A DNA stretch of 64,000 nt from Rhodococcus qingshengii (GTDB taxonomy: Bacteria > Actinomycetota > Actinomycetes > Mycobacteriales > Mycobacteriaceae): assembly GCF_021025955.1 (NCBI RefSeq), contig NZ_JAJNCL010000013.1:1-64000 (forward strand). Direction: 5' to 3'. A program made the translations under genes and the position numbers. Below the pieces are notes generated by a model, which was not told the DNA's origin, made no database searches, and worked only from the letters and a program-made list of their open reading frames with translations. Numbering within the stretch: position 1 is the stretch's first letter; the number at the start of each line of letters is the position of its first letter. Below, in pieces: positions 50,955 through 59,535 of the stretch.

Positions 50955-51754
50955 GTCCGTGACCTTTCGTTCATCGCCCATGGTGCAACGATGCGCTCGA
51001 TGGCGAACGTCAGCAAGTACAGCGAGACACTGATCAACGCGGTCACCAGTACGGCCGCCAACACCAGGTCGGTGCGGAAGGAGTTCTTCTGGGTGCTCAT
51101 GTAGATACCCAAACCGGAAGTAGCGCCGACGTATTCGGAGAACACCGCACCCACGACCGCATACGTGATGCCGATGCGCAGGGCGGTGAAGAATCGCGGA
51201 ATCGCCGAAGGAAGGCGGACGTAGCGGAACTCCTGCCAGCGAGTGCTACCCATACTGCGCAGGAGAGCGCCCGCTTCCCGGTCGGCCGCGGCAAATCCCT
51301 CGATGAGTCCGATGGTCATGGGGAAGAACGTCGCAAGTGCGATCACCAACACCTTCGGCAGCAACCCGAAGCCGAACCAGATGATCATCAGTGGCGCGAT
51401 CGCGATGATTGGCAGCGTCTGCGAGACGACAAAAAGTGGTACCAGAGCGCGTGACAACCACGGCGAAAAGTCCACGACCACAGCAAGAATCCAGGCCAAC
51501 ACCAATGAAACGGTGAAGCCGACCAACGTGACCTGCAATGTCGACCAGGCGTGGCCGGCGATGATCTCGCGGTTGTCCCAACCTTGGGACAGAACGCGCC
51601 CCGGAGACGGAAGTACTTGCGGCCGAATCCCACTGATCTCGACGTAGATCTGCCACGCCGCCACGAGGAGCACCACCACGGCGAGCGCGGGAAGCGCCCG
51701 CCGCGTGGTCGAGACCAATCGCCCGCTCACGTCAGGACGCGTCGAGATACTCAT
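50951..51754 (-). CDS. thiX: ABC transporter permease, thiamine-precursor uptake
   Basis: A 267-residue inner-membrane protein with six or so helices of the BPD-transporter type. The coupling loop EGFAAADREAGALLRSMGSTRWQEFRYVRLPSAIP contains the EAA motif that docks on the ATPase. It overlaps the binding-protein gene by 23 bases at its start and the ATPase by four bases at its end. Substrate assignment rests on the operon, not on this sequence alone. Confidence 0.87.
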   Translation of the reverse strand: MSISTRPDVSGRLVSTTRRALPALAVVVLLVAAWQIYVEISGIRPQVLPSPGRVLSQGWDNREIIAGHAWSTLQVTLVGFTVSLVLAWILAVVVDFSPWLSRALVPLFVVSQTLPIIAIAPLMIIWFGFGLLPKVLVIALATFFPMTIGLIEGFAAADREAGALLRSMGSTRWQEFRYVRLPSAIPRFFTALRIGITYAVVGAVFSEYVGATSGLGIYMSTQKNSFRTDLVLAAVLVTALISVSLYLLTFAIERIVAPWAMNERSRT

Positions 51755-52760
51755 TGGTGAAGTACTCCGACCAGTCGGGCTTCTGGGTCAGTGGCTTCCC
51801 GTCCGGTCCGGCGAGCAATCCGTTCTCGAAGAGGAATCCCGAGTAGCCCGACCAGGTTTCGAGATTCTGGGCGCCCACGGTGCCGTTGACGTCTTTCATG
51901 TAGTCGGCGGCGAGCATCCGCTGACTCTCACGGACGAGATCTCCGTCGGGGAATGCTCCGGGGTTCGCGTCGATGAGATCCTGCGCGGCTTGGTCCGGGT
52001 TGTCGGCAGCAGTCTGATATCCGCGTTGAACGGCTTTGACGAACTTGCGTGCCTCGTCGGGATGGTCCTTCAACCACTGCTGGTTGCCGTCGATCACGAT
52101 CGAATATGCATCGGGGAAGCCGTAATCGGTGTACTGGAAGTACCGCATCGGAGTTCCGTTTCGCTCCGCTTCGAGGCCTTCCCAAGCAAAGTAGGAGACG
52201 GTGAAGTCTGCCTGGCCCGAGTACACGGCTTCGTACGCGGACGTTCCGAGCGTGACCGTCGTGAAGTTCCCGGTTCCGCCGTCGTTGCGGATGATCTGCT
52301 GCAGCGTCTCGACTTCACCCGGATCGCCGAACCCGGCGTACGTCTTTCCGTCGAGATCACGCGGACGCGTGATGTCCGCACGATCCGCCTTCACGCCGAT
52401 GCCGGTGGCGCGGTGCTGAAGTGGCGCGATGACGGACGTCGTGGCGGCGCCGGCCGCACGGGCGAACGTGGCCTGACTCTGTGTGCTGATGCCGAACTCG
52501 GCGTTACCGGCGTCGACGAGGGTATCGGGCGAGGTGTTGTTGTACGGCAGGATCGAGACGTCCAGACCGGCGTCCTCGAAGTAGCCCTCTTGGAGTGCAA
52601 CGTACAAACCGGTGTGGTTCGTGTTCGGTGTCCAATCGAGTGCGAACCGAATGGTCCCGTCGGAAGAGCCGGTGTCAGAGGCGCATCCGGTCAGAACTGT
52701 GAATGCGGCTGCGATCGCGGCAGACGTGGCAAGCGTGCGGCGTAGCGCCGCGAACGACAT
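51732..52760 (-). CDS. thiY: ABC substrate-binding lipoprotein, NMT1/THI5-like
   Basis: A 342-residue lipoprotein: signal peptide SFAALRRTLATSAAIAAAFTVLTGC with lipobox LTGC. The mature part is of the NMT1/THI5 type (IRFALDWTPNTNHTGLYVALQEGYFEDAGLDV, FGISTQSQA, GKTYAGFGDPGEVETL). Proteins of this type bind formyl-aminopyrimidine, a thiamine breakdown product. ATG 52760 overlaps the tenA stop codon. It supplies the pyrimidine to TenA inside the cell. Confidence 0.87.
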   Translation of the reverse strand: MSFAALRRTLATSAAIAAAFTVLTGCASDTGSSDGTIRFALDWTPNTNHTGLYVALQEGYFEDAGLDVSILPYNNTSPDTLVDAGNAEFGISTQSQATFARAAGAATTSVIAPLQHRATGIGVKADRADITRPRDLDGKTYAGFGDPGEVETLQQIIRNDGGTGNFTTVTLGTSAYEAVYSGQADFTVSYFAWEGLEAERNGTPMRYFQYTDYGFPDAYSIVIDGNQQWLKDHPDEARKFVKAVQRGYQTAADNPDQAAQDLIDANPGAFPDGDLVRESQRMLAADYMKDVNGTVGAQNLETWSGYSGFLFENGLLAGPDGKPLTQKPDWSEYFTNEYLDAS

Positions 52761-53503
52761 CACGACGCCGGCCAAGGCTGCTGGTGGAGTGCGGAATCCC
52801 AGAACATCAGCTCGTAGCGACTGGCGATGCGGAACGCTTCACTCATCGCCTCTCGCTCTGTCTCGGTGGCAGCTTCAGCCGCAGCATCGACCAGTACGCG
52901 AGCCTGCGCCACCGACTCGTGGAATTCGGGTGCGTCGTAGGTCGTGACCCACTGTGCGTACGGATGCGACGGATCGGCGTCGAGTACCTCGCGCGCTGAA
53001 GCGGCAAGATCGCGGCCGACTTCGGCGTAGATCCAGAAGCAGGGGAGTACTGCCGCTGCGGAGACCGGGTAAGGCGCAGTTGCTGCAGTCGCCGTCAGAT
53101 ACGAGACGTATCCCAGGCAGGCCTGCGAATGCTCGAGCCTTCCCGATCCCGCTGGAAGAATTCCACCGGTGAGAAGTCCGTCGTGAAGCGCAGATTCCAC
53201 TGTCGCTGCCGTGGACGCGGAATTCGACCAGAAGCCCGCGGACTGCGGATCCGGGGCGTGGGCCGCGACCAGGGACAACGCTTTCGAATATCCCTCGAGA
53301 TAGAGCTTGTCCTGCTCGATGTACGTGCGGAACGCGTCGAGAGGCAATGTTCCGTCGCCGAGGCGGCGGAGGAACTCGAGCGAGTCGATCGACTCGCGGA
53401 GGGCCTTCGTCTCGGCCCAGAGCCGATCGGTGAACCGATCCGTCGACGGCGCTGTGGCCATCGAGTTTTCGGCAGAATTGTATGCAGGCTGGGTAGTAGC
53501 CAT
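52760..53503 (-). CDS. tenA: TenA-family aminopyrimidine aminohydrolase (thiaminase II)
   Basis: A 247-residue enzyme. The family elements are LRRLGDGTLPLDAFRTYIEQDKLYLEGY (active-site Tyr/Asp region), HSQACLGYVSYL, LPCFWIYAEVGRDL (catalytic Cys and acidic residue) and FHESVAQARVLVD. TenA hydrolyses 4-amino-5-aminomethyl-2-methylpyrimidine to the hydroxymethyl form in thiamine salvage. It is the first gene of a four-gene operon, placed directly after a TPP riboswitch whose last bases include the ribosome binding site. Confidence 0.9.
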   Translation of the reverse strand: MATTQPAYNSAENSMATAPSTDRFTDRLWAETKALRESIDSLEFLRRLGDGTLPLDAFRTYIEQDKLYLEGYSKALSLVAAHAPDPQSAGFWSNSASTAATVESALHDGLLTGGILPAGSGRLEHSQACLGYVSYLTATAATAPYPVSAAAVLPCFWIYAEVGRDLAASAREVLDADPSHPYAQWVTTYDAPEFHESVAQARVLVDAAAEAATETEREAMSEAFRIASRYELMFWDSALHQQPWPAS

Positions 53504-53507
53504 GACA

Positions 53508-53582
53508 TCCCTTCGTCAGCATTACCTGATCAGGTTCCCGGGTGTGTTCTCAGCCCCGCCCATGCGGAGCACCCCGTGTCAG
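53508..53582 (-). promoter_or_regulatory. TPP riboswitch (THI element)
   Basis: On the minus strand the aptamer has all hallmarks in order: ACACGGGGTGC, GGCTGAGAACACACCC, GGGAACCTGATCAGG, TAATGCTGACGAAGGGA. The closing GAAGGGA doubles as the ribosome binding site of tenA, whose ATG begins at 53503, so TPP binding should hide it and stop translation. This fixes the operon's role in thiamine metabolism. Confidence 0.95.
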
Positions 53583-53690
53583 AACTAGGCGACCTTAACA
53601 CCGAGGGATTCTGTACTCGGCGCACACCCGTCCGAGATTGGTAGGTTTGGTCTTGATTGCCACACGCGCGGGTCGGGAGGGGATTCAGAC

Positions 53691-55259
53691 ATGGAGACCG
53701 ACGTTCGACCAAATCTCGGCGAGGACGGAACGCTGGTGATCCGTGCCAGAGGCGGAGAAGCCCGCGGATATCCGGATGGCGGTGTGTTCGCATGGAAGGG
53801 CATGCCTTACGCAGCAGCGCCGGTGGGTGAGCGGAGGTTCCGCGCGCCGCAACCCGCAGAGCCGTGGGACGGGGTGCGCGACTGTCGTGAATTCGGGCCG
53901 ATCGCGCCGCAGGGCCAGAGTCCGGCGGTTCCGATCGATCGGGCCTTCAAGATCGACGAGGACTGCTTGTCGATCAACGTCTGGGCCCCGCGACCCGACG
54001 GCACGCCTCGACCGGTGATGGTGTGGATTCACGGCGGCGCCTACTGCCTCGGGTCTGCCGCCCAAACGATCTACGACGGCCGTCATCTGGCTGAAACCGG
54101 TGACGTCGTTCTCGTCTCCTTCAACTATCGCGTCGGCGCACTGGGATTCTTGGACCTGTCCGCGTTTTCCGCCGGGGATACCGTTTTCGAATCGAACTGT
54201 GGTCTGCGAGACCAGATTGCGGCGCTCGAATGGGTTCGAGACAACATCGACGCCTTCGGTGGTGACCCGAGTGCGGTGACCGTGTTCGGTGAGTCTTCCG
54301 GCGCAGGATCCATCACGACGCTCATGACCTGTCCGAGCGCCGAAGGTCTGTTCCATCGTGCGATTGCCCAGAGTCCTCCCGCGACCTCCGTCTACGGGGC
54401 CGAGCGCGCCAAGACCGTGGCAGAGCGGTTTCTCGAACTGCTCTCGATCGACCCTGAAGACGCAGGCGATCTGCTGACCACGGATCTCGAACTGCTCGTG
54501 AAGGCAAGCGATGACCTGGTCAACGAAATTCCGACCCGGATTCCGGGAACTCTGGCGATGGCACCCGTCGTCGATCGCGATCTGGTGCCGCACTACCCGG
54601 TTGCGGCTTTCCAGAAGGGTTACGCGCACCGAATCCCGTTGATCATCGGTTCCAACAAGGACGAGGCGTCGATCTTCAAGTTCATGAAGTCGCCGCTGAT
54701 GCCGGTGAGCGCACAGTCCGTCGAGGCAATGCTCCAATTACTGGCGGACGATCACCCCGACATCTCCGCGACCAAACTTGCCGAGATCATGTCGGCCTAC
54801 CCAGATCACGCGAAACCGAGTGGCGCGCTGGCGCTCTCACGGGACGCGGCGTTTCGCATGCCGACTCTGTGGATCGCCGACGCTCACTGCAGGCATTCCC
54901 CCACCTGGGTGTACCGCTTCGATCACGCGACGCCGATGCTCAAGGCGGCGCGGATCGGCGCGGGTCACGCGACGGAATTACCTTATGTCTTCGGCAATTT
55001 CGGGACCCTGAACGTCGACCCCACCTTCTGGCTCGGCGGTCGGAAGGCCGCGATGGAGGTAGCCGGCCGTATCCAACGGCGATGGCTGGCCTTCGCCAGG
55101 CATGCCGTGCCGGCAGCTCTCGACGGCTCGAAACATTGGGCGCCGTACGAGGAAGAGAAGCGGTCGACGCTGTTGATCGACTCGGCCGACACCCTCGTCA
55201 GCGACCCCGATCACGGACTGCGCGTCGCCTGGGGCAACGACGTGATGGGGTTCAACTGA
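53691..55259 (+). CDS. Type-B carboxylesterase
   Basis: A 522-residue esterase of the carboxylesterase/para-nitrobenzyl esterase family. The nucleophile is in VFGESSGAGSI, the oxyanion loop in VWIHGGAYCLGS, and the N-terminal KGMPYAAAPVGERRFRAPQPAEPW and EDCLSINVWAP segments are diagnostic. The acidic residue is probably in SNKDEASIF and the catalytic histidine near GAGHATELPYVF. No signal peptide, so cytoplasmic. Substrate: a carboxylic ester, not further defined. Convergent with the MFS gene, overlapping by eight bases. Confidence 0.9.
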   Translation: METDVRPNLGEDGTLVIRARGGEARGYPDGGVFAWKGMPYAAAPVGERRFRAPQPAEPWDGVRDCREFGPIAPQGQSPAVPIDRAFKIDEDCLSINVWAPRPDGTPRPVMVWIHGGAYCLGSAAQTIYDGRHLAETGDVVLVSFNYRVGALGFLDLSAFSAGDTVFESNCGLRDQIAALEWVRDNIDAFGGDPSAVTVFGESSGAGSITTLMTCPSAEGLFHRAIAQSPPATSVYGAERAKTVAERFLELLSIDPEDAGDLLTTDLELLVKASDDLVNEIPTRIPGTLAMAPVVDRDLVPHYPVAAFQKGYAHRIPLIIGSNKDEASIFKFMKSPLMPVSAQSVEAMLQLLADDHPDISATKLAEIMSAYPDHAKPSGALALSRDAAFRMPTLWIADAHCRHSPTWVYRFDHATPMLKAARIGAGHATELPYVFGNFGTLNVDPTFWLGGRKAAMEVAGRIQRRWLAFARHAVPAALDGSKHWAPYEEEKRSTLLIDSADTLVSDPDHGLRVAWGNDVMGFN

Positions 55260-56526
55260 CGTCGGTCGAGTGCCGCGGACGATCCAGTTCGCGAAGCACC
55301 GGCAGGGAGGCACAGACCGCGGCGATCAGGATGATCGGAATCGACAGGGCCACAAAGGTCGACGCGATTCCGAGTTGATCGAGCAGCGGGCCGACCGCGA
55401 GGTAGCCGAGCGGGCCGGCGGCGTAGGCCGTCGACGTCATGACACCGACGACGCGTCCGCGCATGTGCTCCGGGCTGTGCGTCTGCATGGCGTAGTTGGC
55501 GATCGGGCCGACTGGTCCGTAGACGAGACCCTGTAGTCCGGCGAGTACGAGGATCACCCACAGCGGAGGTAGAAGCGCCATGGCCAGCATCGCTATGCCG
55601 AGGACGGCGACAGCAAAAATCATGATCAGGCGCCGGGACATGATCGGTGCCAGTGGGGCGTAGGCGAGAGAGCCGATGATGCCGCCGATCGCCAATGCCA
55701 TCAACACCGATCCGAGTTGGGCCGGTTGGTCCAACTCCGTGAAGTACACCGGGAACACGACGCTCTCCACCGGCATGTAGAGCGCGACGACGGCCATGTC
55801 GATCAGCGCCAGAGTGCGCAGCAGTTTGTTGTTCCAGACGAACCGAAGACCGTCGAGTGTGCCGTGCCAGATCGATTTCGGACGATGTTCGTGTTCGGGC
55901 ATTCCGGCGCCGGGAAGCCGGATGAAGGCCACCACGACGATCGAGAACACAAAACCTGCCGCAGTCACCCAGAGCGTATTCACCGCCCCGATCGTTGCGA
56001 TCAGGACACCACCGATGCCAGGGCCGATCAGATATGCGACGTTGAAATTGGCCTCGTACACACTGTTGGTTCGATCGAGTTTCCACTTGGCGGTCCGAGT
56101 TGCTGCAGGCAGCATCGACTCCCGCGCCGCCATTCCGGCGGGGTCGAACACCGCACCGAGCGCGGCCAACGCCGCGATCACCGGGATCGTCAAGCCCGCG
56201 GTGGCTGCGATGATCGGGATCGCTGCTACGGACATCGCCGAGAGAGCGTCGGAAATCATCGACGTTCGACGACGTCCGAATCTGTCGACGAAGGTCCCTG
56301 AGAACAGGCTCGACACGAGTAGTGGAATGGCTGCTGCGCCGGCAACTATTGCCGCGTCGGTAGCCCTGCCGGTTCGTTCGAGAACAAGCCAGGGGAGCAC
56401 GACGATGGCGATACCGTTGCCGATCGCCGAGAACAGCGTCGCGAGATTGACCAGGACGAGAGGGAGATAGCTGGGGGTAGCTACGTCCGTCGATGCAGGT
56501 GGACGCCGATCTGCTGAGGCGACCAC
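55252..56526 (-). CDS. MFS transporter
   Basis: A 424-residue membrane protein with 12 predicted helices. FSGTFVDRFGRRRTSMISD is the conserved loop between helices 2 and 3. It resembles the drug-exporter/enterobactin-exporter group of the major facilitator superfamily (short 12-helix, MFS_3-like); substrate unknown. GTG 56526 has GGAAGGAAAG at good spacing. It overlaps the end of the convergent carboxylesterase gene. Confidence 0.85.
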   Translation of the reverse strand: MVASADRRPPASTDVATPSYLPLVLVNLATLFSAIGNGIAIVVLPWLVLERTGRATDAAIVAGAAAIPLLVSSLFSGTFVDRFGRRRTSMISDALSAMSVAAIPIIAATAGLTIPVIAALAALGAVFDPAGMAARESMLPAATRTAKWKLDRTNSVYEANFNVAYLIGPGIGGVLIATIGAVNTLWVTAAGFVFSIVVVAFIRLPGAGMPEHEHRPKSIWHGTLDGLRFVWNNKLLRTLALIDMAVVALYMPVESVVFPVYFTELDQPAQLGSVLMALAIGGIIGSLAYAPLAPIMSRRLIMIFAVAVLGIAMLAMALLPPLWVILVLAGLQGLVYGPVGPIANYAMQTHSPEHMRGRVVGVMTSTAYAAGPLGYLAVGPLLDQLGIASTFVALSIPIILIAAVCASLPVLRELDRPRHSTDVS

Positions 56527-56639
56527 GTTCTTTCCTTCCCCGAGACGGTGCCGCCTAGGATTTCGACGACGGCACCATCGACGCTAGCAGCGGGGTCTGC
56601 AGGTCCGCGAGTGATTTTTCGCGGAGCGTCCTCGTTCGG

Positions 56640-56909
56640 TTATGCCTGGTAAACGGGGTTCTCGGCAACAAACTTCTCGACGTACGAGCACGTCGGAAGG
56701 ATCTTCAATCCCTCGTTCCGGGTCTGATCGAGCGCTTCCCGCACCACGATGGCGGCAAGCCCGCGCCCACGAAACTGTGGGTACGTCACCGTGTGGTGGA
56801 AATCACGGACGCCGGAATGGTCCGAGTACTCGGCAAAACCGGCGAGTTCGCCGTCGACGCGGATCTCGAAGCGCGTTTCCGCGGGATTGTGCGCCACTGT
56901 CTCGGTCAT
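56640..56909 (-). CDS. Small GNAT-like acetyltransferase (YjdJ type)
   Basis: An 89-residue protein of the short GNAT group: FEIRVDGELAGFAEY, HHTVTYPQFRGRGLAAIVVREALDQTR (acetyl-CoA loop R-G-R-G-L-A) and the C-terminal KILPTCSYVEKFVAENPVYQ. This is the full length for this subfamily, which lacks the N-terminal helix of larger GNATs. Acceptor unknown. Minus strand, upstream of the MFS gene but separated by 113 bases. Confidence 0.85.
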   Translation of the reverse strand: MTETVAHNPAETRFEIRVDGELAGFAEYSDHSGVRDFHHTVTYPQFRGRGLAAIVVREALDQTRNEGLKILPTCSYVEKFVAENPVYQA

Positions 56910-57484
56910 CTTCGGGCTCCGTTTCGAAAGGGCGGCCGGTTGCGGCGCGCCGCGTCTGCGTTCTGTGGAGTCACGCTACCTGGCAGGCCGTCCGCAATAT
57001 CGGTTGCCGCCGTGAGTTCCGTTACTTAGCGCAACTACAACTGGACGACCGTTCAAGGGACCTTCGTCGCTGCGCGTAACGAACAAAACTGGTCTGCACG
57101 TGCCGATTTGCCCGTACTTTTGTGCCCACAATGGGTGATACATATGCATCGCGATCGTAAACATCCCAATATGTGGGACTCGTCACAAAGTTTTTTGTCA
57201 TCCGTTCGGATGGATTAAGTGGAGGGCCTGAAACGGGCAAATTGCAGGTCAGCGGGGCGCTGATTGCGTGCCGATGATGAGTGTGAGCGCCCGGAAACCC
57301 CAGGGGTATTGCGTTGGTCATCAGATCGTTTCTCGGACGTGATCCCAAAGACCCGCTCGGGGGGTTAGCGTTTGAATCGTCGGGGATAGAAGAAGCGTTA
57401 CAACTTCGCCAAAAAAACTTTGGCGCGGCTTCGCAACGGTTCGATTTCGAGTCTTCGTCGGACAACTTCGAGGAAGGAACGCAC
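56910..57484. other. Long intergenic region
   Basis: About 575 bases without a gene I can support. CGCCAAA (57407-57413) and TTTGGCG (57419-57425) form a 7-base hairpin about 60 bases before the next start codon. CATCC-GTTC-GGATG near 57200 is a smaller one. A plus-strand frame open from 57314 is continuous with the next gene but has no ribosome binding site. Confidence 0.45.
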
Positions 57485-57811
57485 ATGATTTTCGGGCAGC
57501 GTGAGTCGAACAGTTACTTTGCCGCAATTTTTTCGTACGACTTCCTTGACGAAGGTCTGGGATACGAGACCATCGCACGGATCCACCGGGGCGAGATCTG
57601 CGAGTGGATTCGCGATCTCGAGGCGTCCGGGTTGTTCTCGGCTGCGGAGGTCCATGCCGCCGAACTGGCATGGCGCGAAAATCCGCGCCTGCTCCTCGAC
57701 GCCCTTCTCGAGGACGCCGACGAGGTCTCGGTCAAGCGCTGGGAGATTGCGTGGACGAGGCTCGGGCGTCAGTCGCCGGCAGCCGGAACCGCGGTGGCAG
57801 AGCACGGCTGA
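57485..57811 (+). CDS. Conserved-looking small hypothetical protein
   Basis: A 108-residue acidic, helical protein with no motif I recognise: MIFGQRESNSYFAAIFSYD, GYETIARIHRGEICEWIRDL, EVHAAELAWRENPRLLLDALLEDADEVS. AGGAAGGAA precedes ATG 57485 at good spacing, and codon use is typical of the window, so I take it as a real gene. It has Trp and Glu in regular helix spacing and no membrane segment. Cytoplasmic, function unknown. It ends 38 bases before the convergent peptidase gene. Confidence 0.65.
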   Translation: MIFGQRESNSYFAAIFSYDFLDEGLGYETIARIHRGEICEWIRDLEASGLFSAAEVHAAELAWRENPRLLLDALLEDADEVSVKRWEIAWTRLGRQSPAAGTAVAEHG

Positions 57812-57849
57812 TCCATTCCGGCCGAAGTAGACTGCTCGTCTACGTCAGA

Positions 57850-58473
57850 TCAGCGTTCGACGACAATCGCCTCTTGATCAGTAAGAACGGTGAATTGCGC
57901 GCCCGCAGTGGTCAGCGCCGCAACCGTCTGCGCGGTCACCTGTGGATTTTCGAGTAACGAATCGCCGCCGTGCGGCACTATCGCGAAGTCGACCAGCGCG
58001 AGCCCGGACCAGATCGGGTCGATACCGCACGTGGGCATGACTTCAGCGGGGTCGTCCGACGCGTCGAGCCCGATCAGAGTCGGAGTCGCCAGGCATGCTC
58101 CCGCGCTGTATCCCGCATAGGCCACGACGCCTGAACAAACCAACATCTCGATGACCCGATCTGCGCCGCTTCGGGCTAACTGTGCACGCAGGACGAACGT
58201 ATTTCCGCCGCGGACCCACAGGCAGTCGAATTCGCGAAGCCGGGCTTCGAGTGCTTCCGGTGCACCCAGGAAGTCGCGGACGTCCACTTCCTCTGCCGTG
58301 AAACCCGCTGCCCGTAGTGGGGTCAATTCGCTTGTCACTGCCGAACTGCGGGCATTGAGCGGCCACGAATCGGCGGCCGCAGCGATCACTGCGATGCGAG
58401 CGCCGCGGCCTACAAGATCGACAAAAGCCCCGCGGTGGTCGCCGAATCGGTAGGACGAGAGAAACAGCTTCAC
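57850..58473 (-). CDS. S51-family peptidase (PepE-like)
   Basis: A 207-residue hydrolase of the class I glutamine-amidotransferase fold. The nucleophile is S123 in AYAGYSAGACLATP; VRGGNTFVLR (about 88-97) and DFAIVPHGG contribute the rest of the site. Peptidase E cleaves N-terminal Asp dipeptides; actinobacterial relatives are less well known and the substrate may differ. Starts at ATG 58473. Convergent with the hypothetical gene at 57485. Confidence 0.82.
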   Translation of the reverse strand: MKLFLSSYRFGDHRGAFVDLVGRGARIAVIAAAADSWPLNARSSAVTSELTPLRAAGFTAEEVDVRDFLGAPEALEARLREFDCLWVRGGNTFVLRAQLARSGADRVIEMLVCSGVVAYAGYSAGACLATPTLIGLDASDDPAEVMPTCGIDPIWSGLALVDFAIVPHGGDSLLENPQVTAQTVAALTTAGAQFTVLTDQEAIVVER

Positions 58474-58525
58474 TTCTCAGTACCTTCGCGACCTTCGAAC
58501 CCTTCGTGCCCTACCCACCCAACCC

Positions 58526-59344
58526 TCAAATCGTGAACGCCAGATTGTCGACGACGCGTGTGCCCACCGTGGTGTCACCGCGAAGCGAGATGTCGCTTCG
58601 GTGATCGGACGCGTGGACACGGCCACCGGCAATTCGGGTGAAGAGCGGTGAGCTCATGGTGATGGTCGTTGTCGCCGGTCCGTCCAGTTCCGGGACGAGC
58701 GTTGCACGCGCGTCGACGGAGACATGAAGTGAACGAGCAAGTGGCCCTTCGAGTTCGAAAGTGATCCGTGCTCCCTCGGGTGCTTTTCCTCGTTTTCCGA
58801 CGACAAATCCGAGCGCGCTGGTGATTTCGGCGAATGCAGTCTCCGCGCGCAATCCGCCTTCTTCGCCCGGAATACCGACTGCATCTCTGATGTCGAGTTC
58901 GTGCATCCAACAGTCGAAGGTCCGAATACGCATGAACCGGCCATAGGGTGCAAGACCGACAGGAGTCTGTGTCTCGGCGTCCCAGTCGGCGCCCGTCATC
59001 GAGCGAAGTGCCTCGGTTCGGCTGGCGGTGATATCGCGGTAGTGCGCCAACAGGTCCGCGTGCGGTGTCCGCCTCAGGCCTTCGACCCAACGCTCGTTGA
59101 ATGCCGCAATCTCGTTGCGGACGTGGGGCAATGCGTGGACGTCGAGGTCGACCGACGGCGGGTTCATGCCCGAGAGCAGCGATTCCGTACCGATCAGATG
59201 CGACACGATGTCGTGAACCGTCCACCCCGGAAGGTTCGACGGTGCCAACCACTGGTCACCGTCGAGTTCGGCAAGCAGCGCGTCGATGACTCGCCATTCC
59301 TCGGTCAACGCGTCGACTACTGCGTCCTGGGGCCAACCACTCAT
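58526..59344 (-). CDS. DinB/maleylpyruvate-isomerase-fold protein
   Basis: A 272-residue protein of the mycothiol-dependent (MDMPI-type) DinB superfamily. LPGWTVHDIVSHLIGTES carries the first metal-ligand histidine region, and DCWMHELDIRDAVG the second pair (HxxD). The C-terminal 90 residues form the MDMPI C-domain (ISLRGDTTVGTRVVDNL). These proteins use mycothiol as thiol cofactor, which fits an actinobacterium. Reaction unknown. AGGAG precedes ATG 59344. Confidence 0.82.
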   Translation of the reverse strand: MSGWPQDAVVDALTEEWRVIDALLAELDGDQWLAPSNLPGWTVHDIVSHLIGTESLLSGMNPPSVDLDVHALPHVRNEIAAFNERWVEGLRRTPHADLLAHYRDITASRTEALRSMTGADWDAETQTPVGLAPYGRFMRIRTFDCWMHELDIRDAVGIPGEEGGLRAETAFAEITSALGFVVGKRGKAPEGARITFELEGPLARSLHVSVDARATLVPELDGPATTTITMSSPLFTRIAGGRVHASDHRSDISLRGDTTVGTRVVDNLAFTI

Positions 59345-59535
59345 GCGGACATCTCCTGTTTCGGACGGTTCGGTTCTCCTCACTGTATGTCGCGCCGGAT
59401 AAGTGAGCGGGCATTCCCAGGCCACGAGTCGGTGTCGCCAAACCTCCGAGGGAAGCAGAGTTCCTGTGGTAGACCAGGATTGTCGACGCCGAAGCAGGCT
59501 CACGCGGCGTTGTCGTCACCGACAGAGGAGTCTTC

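Noticed and set aside
57314-57484. Longer start for the small hypothetical protein
   Set aside because: ATG 57485 has AGGAAGGAA at ideal distance. The upstream part lacks one and contains the hairpin at 57407.
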